This document shows positions 1-5,493 of a DNA stretch of 5,601 bases, one piece after another. Position numbers and translations under genes: made by a program. The notes below the pieces were generated by a model. The model was given only the letters and a program-made list of their open reading frames with translations. It did no database searches and was not told where the DNA came from. The stretch is from the NCBI GenBank assembly GCA_902783355.1, contig CACZQQ010000006.1, positions 1 through 5,601 of the forward strand, written 5' to 3'. Each line of letters begins with the position of its first letter. The stretch's first letter is position 1. The stretch is from an uncultured bacterium. Its GTDB lineage: Bacteria; Verrucomicrobiota; Lentisphaeria; Oligosphaerales; Oligosphaeraceae.

Positions 1-21
1 GAACCGGTCAAAGACCAGTCC
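1..21 (-). terminator. Possible terminator hairpin downstream of dnaJ
   Basis: On the minus strand, GGACTGGTC - TTT - GACCGGTTC can fold into a 9-bp stem with a 3-nt loop, 27 bases past the dnaJ stop codon. Two of the nine pairs are G-U wobbles that form only in minus-strand RNA, which fits a structure selected on the dnaJ transcript. The window ends at the base of the stem, so any following U-run cannot be seen. It could also be a non-terminating 3'-end stabiliser. Confidence 0.4.
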
Positions 22-47
22 GGGGTTTCCATTGCCGCGACGGCGGC

Positions 48-1190
48 CTATTTCTTATTCTTCTTCTCGAAGGCGGCGACCTTGGGATACTGGTCGCTCC
101 GGCCATCCAACGCCTCAAATTCGCGCAGCTTGGCCAGCTGCGCGGAGGTCAGGTTCTGCGGCGTCTCCACGATGACGCGCACATACTGGTTGCCGCGCCC
201 TCGGGAGCCGACCGTGGTGATGCCCTTGCCCTTCATGCAGAGGCGGGTGCCGCTCTGGATGCCTGCGGGAATCGTCAGGTCGCACTGCCCCGTCACCGTC
301 GGCACGGAAACCGTCCCGCCGAGGATGGCCGTCGACATCCTGACGGGGACGTCGCAGTGGATGTCGTTGCCGTCGCGCACGAAGAACTCATGGGGCCTGA
401 CGCGCACGCTGATGAAGAGGTCGCCTGGGGCGCCGCCGTGCACGCCCGCGTTGCCGCGGCCCGCCACGCGCAGACGCATGTCGTTGTCGATGCCGGCGGG
501 AATCGAGACCTCAACTTCGTTGTTCTTGCGGACGACGCCGTTGCCGTTGCACTCGCGGCAAGGCTTGTCGATGATGGTGCCCGAGCCGCCGCAGCGGCGG
601 CAGGTCTGGCGGAGCATGAAGCCGCCCATGCCGGCGGTCGTCATGCCGGAGCCGTGGCAGGTGGGGCACGGCCGCTTGGAGGAGCCCGGCTCGGCCCCCT
701 CGCCGTGGCAGTGCGTGCATGTCTCCGTATGCGGCACGCGGATGGTCTTCTTGGCGCCGAAGATGGCGTCCTCGAAATCGATGGTCATCTGATAGCCGAT
801 GTCCTCGCCCCGCTCCGCGCCGTTGTGGCCGCGGTGCCCGCCGCCGCCGAAGAGGTCGCCGAAGTCGAAGCTGAAGCCGCCGCCGCCAGCGCCGCCGCCG
901 AAGAACTGGCTGAAGATGTCGAAGGCGGAATCCATGGTGGGGCCGCCGCCCGCGCCGCCGCGCATGTAGGCCTCATGCCCCATCGCGTCGTAGCGGGCGC
1001 GCTTCTCCGGGTCGCTCAGCGTCTGGTAGGCGTTGTTGACCTGCTTGAACTTCTCCTCGGCCTCCTTGTCCCCCGGGTTGTGGTCGGGGTGGTACTTGAT
1101 GGCCAGCTTGCGGTAGGCGCGCTTGAGCTCGTCTGCCGTCGCCTGGCGGCCGACTCCCAACACTGAATAGAAATCCTCGCTGTCAGCCAT
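48..1190 (-). CDS. dnaJ: DnaJ, Hsp40 co-chaperone (type I/A J-protein)
   Basis: This cytoplasmic J-protein delivers unfolded clients to DnaK (Hsp70) and stimulates its ATPase. The 380-aa length is normal for full-length DnaJ. Visible domains in order: a J domain (about 1-70) with the HPD tripeptide at 34-36; a Gly/Phe-rich linker (about 77-125) including [11 protein letters not shown]; a zinc-binding domain with four intact CxxCxGxG motifs at 158-165, 175-182, 197-204 and 211-218; and a beta-rich substrate-binding and dimerisation C-terminus (about 225-345) ending in a lysine-rich tail. All key residues are present, so it should be functional. The ATG at 1190 starts [13 protein letters not shown], where J domains normally begin, and AGGAGG (1202-1207) lies 11 nt upstream, overlapping the last grpE codons. 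It follows grpE by 6 bp, so the two are almost certainly cotranscribed and probably translationally coupled. No dnaK lies between or beside them here. Confidence 0.97.
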   Translation of the reverse strand: MADSEDFYSVLGVGRQATADELKRAYRKLAIKYHPDHNPGDKEAEEKFKQVNNAYQTLSDPEKRARYDAMGHEAYMRGGAGGGPTMDSAFDIFSQFFGGGAGGGGFSFDFGDLFGGGGHRGHNGAERGEDIGYQMTIDFEDAIFGAKKTIRVPHTETCTHCHGEGAEPGSSKRPCPTCHGSGMTTAGMGGFMLRQTCRRCGGSGTIIDKPCRECNGNGVVRKNNEVEVSIPAGIDNDMRLRVAGRGNAGVHGGAPGDLFISVRVRPHEFFVRDGNDIHCDVPVRMSTAILGGTVSVPTVTGQCDLTIPAGIQSGTRLCMKGKGITTVGSRGRGNQYVRVIVETPQNLTSAQLAKLREFEALDGRSDQYPKVAAFEKKNKK

Positions 1191-1196
1191 GGCGTC

Positions 1197-1895
1197 CTAT
1201 CCCTCCTGCGGCTTCTCCTCGCCGCCGCCCTGCTCCGCCGCCGGCGCCTCGGCCTCCTGAACTTCCGCAGGGGCCTCCGGCTTCGCCGGTCCCGATGAAA
1301 CCAATACCACCGCCGCACGCAACAGCTTCCCGTCCAGCGTGAAGCCTGTCTTCCACTGCTGGAGCACGACGCCCTCGGGCACCGTGTCGCTGGGCATGCT
1401 CTGAATCGCCTCGTGGATGGCGGGGTCGAATTTCTGGCCGCGCGCATCAATGGGTTCGACGCCCAGCTGCTTCAGCGTGCGCTGGAACTCGCCGAAGGTC
1501 ATCTTGATGCCGTCCTGCAAGGCCTTCATGTCCTTCGCGCTGGCGCTGGATTCCACTGCCATCCGCAGAAGGTCGTAGGCGCCCACCAGCTCGGCCAGCG
1601 TCGAACGCTTCGTGTACTCCCGAGCGCTCTGCAGCTCGCGGGCCATGCGCTTGCGGTAGTTGTCGTATTCGGCCAGCGTGCGCAGGTACTTGTCCTGCAT
1701 CTCCGCCAGCTTCTCCTCAGGCGTGGGCTCGGCGGAAGCCGGCGCGGCCGACTGCCCATCCACCGACGGCTCCGCGGCAGGGTCCGCGGCAGCGGCCACG
1801 TCCTCCGCCGCCTCGCCTGTCGCACCCTGCGTCTCTTCGTCCGCCGACTGCGACACATTGTCGCACTTCAAGTCCTTTTCCTCATCTGAATTCAT
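1197..1895 (-). CDS. grpE: GrpE, nucleotide-exchange factor of DnaK
   Basis: GrpE is a homodimeric cytoplasmic factor that releases ADP from DnaK and so resets the Hsp70 cycle served by DnaJ. From the ATG at 1895 the product is 232 aa. Residues 1-60 are acidic and Ala/Glu/Pro-rich, probably disordered. Residues about 60-145 form the long helical, coiled-coil dimerisation region ([22 protein letters not shown]). Residues about 155-200 form the beta domain with the family signature FDPAIHEAI...VPEGVV...[16 protein letters not shown]. After about 202 there is an extra Pro/Glu/Ala/Gly tail of about 30 residues beyond the usual family end. The frame is open up to an ATG at 1943, but the 1895 start is preferred: it has AAGGAGG 9 nt upstream, and the predicted extension ([16 protein letters not shown]) is basic and unlike GrpE. 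The gene lies 86 bp after the S1-domain gene with its own sigma-54-type promoter, and 6 bp before dnaJ. Confidence 0.95.
   Translation of the reverse strand: MNSDEEKDLKCDNVSQSADEETQGATGEAAEDVAAAADPAAEPSVDGQSAAPASAEPTPEEKLAEMQDKYLRTLAEYDNYRKRMARELQSAREYTKRSTLAELVGAYDLLRMAVESSASAKDMKALQDGIKMTFGEFQRTLKQLGVEPIDARGQKFDPAIHEAIQSMPSDTVPEGVVLQQWKTGFTLDGKLLRAAVVLVSSGPAKPEAPAEVQEAEAPAAEQGGGEEKPQEG
1202..1207 (-). promoter_or_regulatory. Ribosome binding site of dnaJ inside the grpE 3' end
   Basis: AGGAGG on the minus strand ends 11 nt before the dnaJ ATG and lies within the final codons of grpE. A weaker AGGA at 1195-1198 is only 4 nt from the ATG. The overlap means ribosomes finishing grpE arrive on the dnaJ initiation site, which favours coupled, near-stoichiometric synthesis. 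Confidence 0.7.
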
Positions 1896-1904
1896 TTTCT
1901 TCCC

Positions 1905-1911
1905 CCTCCTT
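1905..1911 (-). promoter_or_regulatory. Strong ribosome binding site that fixes the grpE start
   Basis: AAGGAGG followed by GGG lies 9 nt before the ATG at 1895 on the minus strand. This is near-perfect anti-SD complementarity at good spacing, and it decides for the internal ATG over the upstream in-frame ATG at 1943. It begins one base past the end of the 11-bp inverted repeat arm at 1913-1923. Confidence 0.8.
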
Positions 1912-1912
1912 G

Positions 1913-1965
1913 CCCTGATGGCATTGAAAAGTCTCCTGAACATAGCAATTGCCGTGCCATCAGGG
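1913..1965. repeat. Perfect 11-bp inverted repeat flanking the grpE promoter
   Basis: CCCTGATGGCA at 1913-1923 and its exact reverse complement TGCCATCAGGG at 1955-1965 are separated by 31 bp. The arms are 42 bp apart centre to centre, about four helical turns, so they would face the same side of the DNA. One arm overlaps the -24 box of the sigma-54-type promoter and the other lies at about +11 to +21. No T-run follows either arm, so it is not a standard terminator. The sequence and spacing do not match CIRCE (TTAGCACTC-N9-GAGTGCTAA). It may be an operator pair, or an RNA hairpin in readthrough transcripts from the S1-domain gene. Confidence 0.7.
1944..1959 (-). promoter_or_regulatory. Sigma-54 (RpoN) -24/-12 promoter for grpE-dnaJ
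   Basis: On the minus strand the sequence reads TGGCACGGCAATTGCT. It matches every fixed core position of the known sigma-54 consensus YTGGCACG-N4-TTGCW except the leading pyrimidine, which is A here. The -24 GG (1958-1957) and the -12 GC (1946-1945) are separated by exactly 10 bp, as sigma-54 requires. The predicted transcription start is near 1933, giving a leader of about 38 nt before the grpE ATG. It lies in an intergenic gap, in the correct orientation and at the right distance. Sigma-54 promoters need an ATP-dependent enhancer-binding activator, whose site would be expected upstream, inside the 3' end of the S1-domain gene. I could not identify that site. Confidence 0.8.
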
Positions 1966-1981
1966 GGAGATTCCGCGTTTC

Positions 1982-3196
1982 CTACAGCTTGATATTGCCG
2001 AAGAGGTCGCCCAGGCCGCCAAAGGATGCGTCGCCGCTGTCATGGAAGTCGTTGTCCTCGGGCGGCGGCGGCACCGGCGCGGCGGAGGACGGGGCGGCCT
2101 GCGGCTTGACCTTCGGTTCGCCAATGCACAGGGAGATGCGACGCGCCTCGAAGTCGATGTTCAGGACGGTGACCTCGACCGCCTGCCCCACCTTCAGGAC
2201 ATCGGCGGGATGGTTGACGCGCTTCTGCGCCCCCAACTGCGAAATGTGCGCCAGCCCTTCCAGGCCGGGAGCCAGCTGGATGAAGGCGCCGAACTCCGCC
2301 AGGCGCGTCACCTTGCCGGGATACTTGACGCCCACCTGGAAGGTGCCCTCCTGCGCCAGCTTCTCCCACGGCCCCAGAGCCGCCTTCTTCAACGAGAGCG
2401 CGATGCGGTCGCGCTGCTTGCCCTCGCCATGCTCCACCGAAAGCACCTTCACCGTGACGCAGTCGCCGCTCTTGACGACCTCCTCCGGCTTCGTGTTGCG
2501 GTCCCAGCTCAGCTCGCTGACATGGATCATGCCCTCCACGCCGCCCAAATCAACAAAGGCGCCGTAGGGCATCACGTTGGTGACCACGCCGTCCAGGATG
2601 ACGCCCTCCTCCAGGGTCGCCAGCAGCTTCTGGCGCTTCGAGGCGGCCTCCTCCTCCAGGACGCGGCGGCGCGAGACGACCAGGTTGCGGCCGTCCTCGC
2701 TGTATTCGGTCACGATGAAATTGTAGCTGTTGCCGATGTAGTCGGCGGCCTCGCCCTTGACGCCGCGCGCGTCAATCTGCGAGATGGGGCAGAAGCCCTC
2801 CTGCTTGGAAATCTGGACGGTATAACCGCCCTTGCGTTCGCCGGTGACCTTGCCCTCGATGGGAATCTTGCTCTGGAAGGCCTCCGCGATGGCGGTGTCG
2901 ACCTGGGCCTGGGCACGCGCGCCGATGCTGCGGCGCAGACGGATGCCGTCGCTGTCGCTGCCGGCCACGAAGGCCTCCACCTCGTCCCCCACCTGGATGG
3001 TCAGGCTGCCCTCCTCGTCCTGGAAGTCCTTGACGTCCATGACTCCATCCTGCCGTCCGCCCAGGTTGATGAAGACATTGCTCTTGTCAATGGCGATGAC
3101 GGTCCCCTTGACCTTGTCGCCATTGTGGATGTTCATGTTGACATTGACGCTGTTCTCGAAGAGCGTCGCGAAATCCAGTTCCTTCTCGTCAGCCAT
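1982..3196 (-). CDS. Four-domain S1 RNA-binding protein, related to ribosomal protein S1
   Basis: This 404-aa cytoplasmic protein should bind single-stranded RNA, either as a short ribosomal protein S1 helping mRNA docking or as an S1-like accessory factor. Four S1 (OB-fold) domains are visible, at about 25-90, 110-178, 196-270 and 287-358. Domains 3 and 4 are the most canonical ([41 protein letters not shown]) and are joined by the RIALSLK...GPWEKLA linker typical of ribosomal S1. Domains 1 and 2 are more divergent. The E. coli protein has six domains and about 557 aa, so this is a shorter architecture. A Pro-rich and then acidic linker (about 362-392) ends in [12 protein letters not shown]. 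The ATG at 3196 is chosen because the earlier in-frame ATG at 3310 lies inside manA and adds residues unlike S1 proteins. The gene follows manA by 29 bp and has no recognisable Shine-Dalgarno, only a U-rich stretch. The genuine rpsA identity is not settled. Confidence 0.9.
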   Translation of the reverse strand: MADEKELDFATLFENSVNVNMNIHNGDKVKGTVIAIDKSNVFINLGGRQDGVMDVKDFQDEEGSLTIQVGDEVEAFVAGSDSDGIRLRRSIGARAQAQVDTAIAEAFQSKIPIEGKVTGERKGGYTVQISKQEGFCPISQIDARGVKGEAADYIGNSYNFIVTEYSEDGRNLVVSRRRVLEEEAASKRQKLLATLEEGVILDGVVTNVMPYGAFVDLGGVEGMIHVSELSWDRNTKPEEVVKSGDCVTVKVLSVEHGEGKQRDRIALSLKKAALGPWEKLAQEGTFQVGVKYPGKVTRLAEFGAFIQLAPGLEGLAHISQLGAQKRVNHPADVLKVGQAVEVTVLNIDFEARRISLCIGEPKVKPQAAPSSAAPVPPPPEDNDFHDSGDASFGGLGDLFGNIKL

Positions 3197-3225
3197 GGTC
3201 GTTCCCAGAAAAAAAGGTTCTACAA
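3197..3225 (-). promoter_or_regulatory. SD-poor, U-rich leader of the S1-domain gene
   Basis: The 29-bp gap between manA and the S1-domain gene holds seven consecutive T on the coding strand (complement of A7 at 3209-3215), then CTGGGAACGACC and the ATG. No AGGAGG-like site is present, unlike upstream of ilvE, grpE and dnaJ. S1 proteins are known to bind U-rich single-stranded RNA, and E. coli rpsA is known for a non-canonical SD and self-repression. A role here as a translational enhancer or autoregulatory target is inference. No strong hairpin precedes the T-run, so I do not call it a terminator. Confidence 0.4.
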
Positions 3226-4377
3226 CTATTGCACAGTCGCCAGGGCCAGGCGCGTGCCGGGCTCCAGCGGCTCGATCAAGCCGGCCGCAAGGGCGGCGGG
3301 GCGCACCCACGCCGTGCCGCGGCCGCCCTCAAGCGCCACGCCTGCGGCGTCCTTCAGGCGCACGCGCCCATCCAGAACCACGCAGAAGGCAAGTTCCGGC
3401 GGCAGCGCGGCCAAATCCACGCCGGCGTCCTCCAGCAGGGTCACCTGGAAGGAGGCCCCCTTCGGCGCGAAGGTGCGAACAGGCGCGGCAGGCGGCTTCA
3501 TCAACGCCACGCCGCTGCGCTTGAAATCCAAGGTGGCCAGCATGTTCGGCACGTCAATCAGCTTGGGCGTAAGCCCCGCGCGGATCACGTTGTCCGAATT
3601 GGTCATGCATTCAAGCCCCACGCCCCGCAGGTAGGCGTGCGGCGTATTGGGCGGCAGAAAGCACGCCTCCCCCGCCTCCAGACGCAAAAAGTTCAGCAGG
3701 AAGGCAAAGAGCGCCCCGCGGTCGCGCGGACAGGCCGCCTCAAGACGCAGGAAGAGCGATTCCGAGGGGCGGCGCGCCTCCTGCGGCTTTGCGGCCACCT
3801 CCGCCGCGCCCGCCTCCACCAATGCCGCCGCCGTCTCCGCCGGCATCGCAAAGAGCGCCGTCACAAGCCCCCGCATTCCATCGGCCGCAGCAGCCGTCTC
3901 CAGCCATGGCGCCAGCGCCTTCACGCGCCCCAAATCCTCCCGCGCCATCACCGTGTTCCGGAAGCCCGCCATCGCCTCAAAGGGCTCAAGCGCGATGAGA
4001 ATCTCCGTCTTGTCGTTGGGGTCGGGATAGGCGGCGGGATTCTGTGCGTGGAGACGGACGGCCGTCTCGCGGTCGGGATGGCTCTGGATGGAGAGCGGCC
4101 TGTCGCAGGCCAGCAGCTTCAGGAGGAATGGCAGTTCGCCGCGCGCACCGCACCAGTAGGCGGGCTGCGCCGCAATGAGGCGGTCGAGCGGCACCCCCTC
4201 CCCCTGGATGGCGGCGGGCAGGCTGGGATGGGCGCCCAGCCACAGTTCCGCCCATGGCTCATCGCCGGCGGGCACGCCCAGCCAGGCGGGAATGTAGGGC
4301 GTCCGCCCGGCGGAGGCGCACTGCCCCCAGGCATAGTGACGAATGCCGCCGATGACTTGGTGGAAACGCGGCGTCAC
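3226..4377 (-). CDS. manA: Mannose-6-phosphate isomerase, class I (ManA)
   Basis: A zinc-dependent cytoplasmic enzyme interconverting mannose-6-phosphate and fructose-6-phosphate. It links mannose use to glycolysis and supplies precursor for GDP-mannose glycans. The 383-aa length is close to E. coli ManA (391). The metal ligands expected for class I enzymes are all visible: Q98 and H100 in LSIQSHPD, E125 in NDKTEILIAL, and H247 in LPPNTPHAYLRG. The active-site segment ECMTNSDNVIRAGLTPKLIDV (256-276) is intact, and the N-terminal Y-AWG motif is present. The start is GTG at 4377-4375, so the first residue is fMet read from GTG. It touches the ilvE stop codon (TAA-GTG) with no spacer, and the nearest SD-like AAGG lies 11 nt upstream inside ilvE, so translation is probably coupled to ilvE. 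No other in-frame start occurs before residue 136. No other sugar gene is nearby, so the pathway it serves cannot be inferred from context. Confidence 0.95.
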   Translation of the reverse strand: MTPRFHQVIGGIRHYAWGQCASAGRTPYIPAWLGVPAGDEPWAELWLGAHPSLPAAIQGEGVPLDRLIAAQPAYWCGARGELPFLLKLLACDRPLSIQSHPDRETAVRLHAQNPAAYPDPNDKTEILIALEPFEAMAGFRNTVMAREDLGRVKALAPWLETAAAADGMRGLVTALFAMPAETAAALVEAGAAEVAAKPQEARRPSESLFLRLEAACPRDRGALFAFLLNFLRLEAGEACFLPPNTPHAYLRGVGLECMTNSDNVIRAGLTPKLIDVPNMLATLDFKRSGVALMKPPAAPVRTFAPKGASFQVTLLEDAGVDLAALPPELAFCVVLDGRVRLKDAAGVALEGGRGTAWVRPAALAAGLIEPLEPGTRLALATVQ

Positions 4378-5400
4378 TTACGCGATGACCTTCAGCCAGC
4401 CATGGGTGTCCGGCGCCTTGCCCCACTGGATGTCCGTATAGGCATTGTAGAGCTTCTGGCAGATGGGGCCGGCGGTCTCGCTGTCGCTGATCTTGAAGTG
4501 CTCGCCCGTCTTCAGGCGCACGATCTCGCTGACCGGCGTGATGACCACGGCCGTGCCGCAGGCCGCAACCTCGGCAAAGTCGCCGATCTCCTTCTCGAAG
4601 TCAATGGGGCGGACCTCGACGGGAATGCCCAGGTCGCGCGCCACCTGCTGCAGCCCGTTGTTGGTGATGCTGGGCAGCACAGACGCCGAATCAGGAGTCA
4701 CATAGCGCCCGTCCCGCGTGATGCCGATGAAGTTGGAGGATCCGAACTCCTCGATGTACTTGTGCTGGGCGGCATCCAGATAGAGGTCAACCGCATAGCC
4801 TGCGTCATGCGCCATCTTGTGGGGCAGCAGGCTGGCCGCGTAGTTGCCCGCCAGCTTGACGAAGCCCGTGCCGCGCGGGGCCGCGCGGTCGTAGTCGTCC
4901 ACGATGCAGGCGCGGACTGCCTGCAGACCGCCCTTGTAGTAGGCGCCCACCGGCGTCACAAGGATGATGAAGGTGTATTCCGCGGCGGGAGCCACGCCAA
5001 TCTGCGGCCCGTTGCCGATCAGCAGCGGCCGGATGTAGAGGGTGGCGCCGGTGCCGTAGGGGGGAACCCAGTCGATGTTCGCCTTGACCACACGCTCCAC
5101 CGCCTCGCAGAAGAGCTCCTCAGGGACAGGGGCCATGCAGGTGCGCACGGCCGAATTGATCAGGCGGCGGGCGTTCATCTCCATGCGGAAGACGCGCACC
5201 TTGCCGTCCGAGCCGCGATAGGCCTTGAGGCCCTCGAAGGCCTCCTGCCCGTAGTGCAGGCATTCGGCCGCGATTGACATGGTGATGTACGGCTTGTCCT
5301 TCAGTTCGCCGGCATCCCACTTGCCATCCTTCCAATGGTATTCAATATGGTAGGAAACGGGCGTGTAGGAGAAGGAGAGTTTCGACCAGTCAATGTTCAT
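4378..5400 (-). CDS. ilvE: Branched-chain amino acid aminotransferase
   Basis: A PLP-dependent fold-type IV (Aminotran_4) cytoplasmic enzyme. It transfers the amino group between glutamate and the 2-oxo acids of Leu, Ile and Val, the last step of their synthesis and the first of their breakdown. The 340-aa product fits the longer BCAT subfamily also found in Gram-positive bacteria, Bacteroidota and eukaryotes, not the shorter E. coli IlvE (about 309 aa). Evidence: the N-terminus MNIDWSKLSFSYTP; LHYGQEAFEGLKAYR (48-62); the Schiff-base lysine K182 in GTGFVKLAGNYAASL; the PLP-site segment YIEEFGSSNFIGI (215-227); VLPSITNNGL (241-250); and a CGTAVVITPV segment (281-290) near the end. The ATG at 5400 is preferred because GAGGTG lies 5 nt upstream. 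An in-frame ATG at 5457 lacks an SD and adds residues foreign to the family. It is the first gene of the probable ilvE-manA-S1 operon. Confidence 0.95.
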   Translation of the reverse strand: MNIDWSKLSFSYTPVSYHIEYHWKDGKWDAGELKDKPYITMSIAAECLHYGQEAFEGLKAYRGSDGKVRVFRMEMNARRLINSAVRTCMAPVPEELFCEAVERVVKANIDWVPPYGTGATLYIRPLLIGNGPQIGVAPAAEYTFIILVTPVGAYYKGGLQAVRACIVDDYDRAAPRGTGFVKLAGNYAASLLPHKMAHDAGYAVDLYLDAAQHKYIEEFGSSNFIGITRDGRYVTPDSASVLPSITNNGLQQVARDLGIPVEVRPIDFEKEIGDFAEVAACGTAVVITPVSEIVRLKTGEHFKISDSETAGPICQKLYNAYTDIQWGKAPDTHGWLKVIA

Positions 5401-5405
5401 GATGG

Positions 5406-5411
5406 CACCTC
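5406..5411 (-). promoter_or_regulatory. Ribosome binding site that fixes the ilvE start
   Basis: GAGGTG on the minus strand, 5 nt before the ATG at 5400, selects this start over the in-frame ATG at 5457. It sits in a small GCAC-GAG-GTGC palindrome (4-bp arms), probably too short to mask the site on its own. Confidence 0.6.
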
Positions 5412-5430
5412 GTGCTTGGGATTCTTGGTG

Positions 5431-5455
5431 AAAAGGCCGGAGACAAGCCCCGGCC
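5431..5455 (-). terminator. GC-rich hairpin with T4 between the upstream gene and ilvE
   Basis: On the minus strand, GGCCGG - 9-nt loop - CCGGCC is followed at once by TTTT. The six-pair all-GC stem plus short T-run resembles a weak intrinsic terminator. It ends 30 bp before the ilvE ATG and starts 38 bp after the upstream stop codon. It may end the upstream transcript. Since little room is left for a promoter after it, it may instead lie in the ilvE leader and act as an attenuator. I saw no convincing sigma-70 promoter in the 5401-5493 gap, and no leader peptide rich in Leu, Ile or Val codons. Confidence 0.45.
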
Positions 5456-5493
5456 ATGCGTAAACTGTGATAATGTAACCCGCCAATCGCGTT

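Noticed and set aside
357..1166. Ala/Val-rich plus-strand open frame opposite dnaJ
   Set aside because: It is the mirror of the dnaJ codons, including its Gly-rich region, and has no RBS or domain.
1896..1943. N-terminal extension of grpE from the ATG at 1943 ([16 protein letters not shown])
   Set aside because: The ATG lies upstream of the predicted sigma-54 transcription start (about 1933) and has no SD, whereas the ATG at 1895 has a near-perfect SD. A separate leader peptide is also unlikely because the frame runs straight into grpE.
1896..1981. CIRCE/HrcA operator or sigma-32 promoter before grpE
   Set aside because: No TTAGCACTC-N9-GAGTGCTAA element is present, and the inverted repeat found differs in both sequence and spacing. 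No good sigma-32 -35/-10 pair was seen.
1185..3200. Shared start context (CCATGGCTGAC) of dnaJ and the S1-domain gene
   Set aside because: The similarity is about 11 bases around Met-Ala-Asp starts and does not extend into the leaders or coding regions. It is best explained by common N-terminal codon preference.
3197..3310. Extension of the S1-domain protein into the 3' end of manA
   Set aside because: The extra residues are Arg/Pro/Ala-rich, unlike S1 N-termini, and overlap the well-supported C-terminus of ManA in another frame.
1949..3634. Long plus-strand open frame (561 codons) opposite the S1-domain gene
   Set aside because: It is antisense to a clear four-domain S1 protein and crosses into manA. 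The product is Leu/Ala/Asp/Val-rich without motifs, a GC-bias shadow.
3229..5277. Very long plus-strand open frame (682 codons) opposite manA and ilvE
   Set aside because: It lies antisense to two well-recognised enzymes with intact active-site motifs. Its product is Arg/His/Gly/Ala-rich with no recognisable domain, as expected from the complement of G/C-ending codons.
5436..5457. Second sigma-54-like site before ilvE (TGGCCGGGGCTTGT)
   Set aside because: The spacing between the GG and the TTG part is one base short and the -12 GC is missing. The bases are better explained by the GC hairpin.
5456..5493. Sigma-70 promoter for ilvE (TTGGCG as -35; TACATT or TTTACG as -10)
   Set aside because: TTGGCG has no acceptable -10 hexamer at 16-18 bp, and TACATT has no -35 partner at correct spacing. 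The evidence is too weak to list as a promoter.
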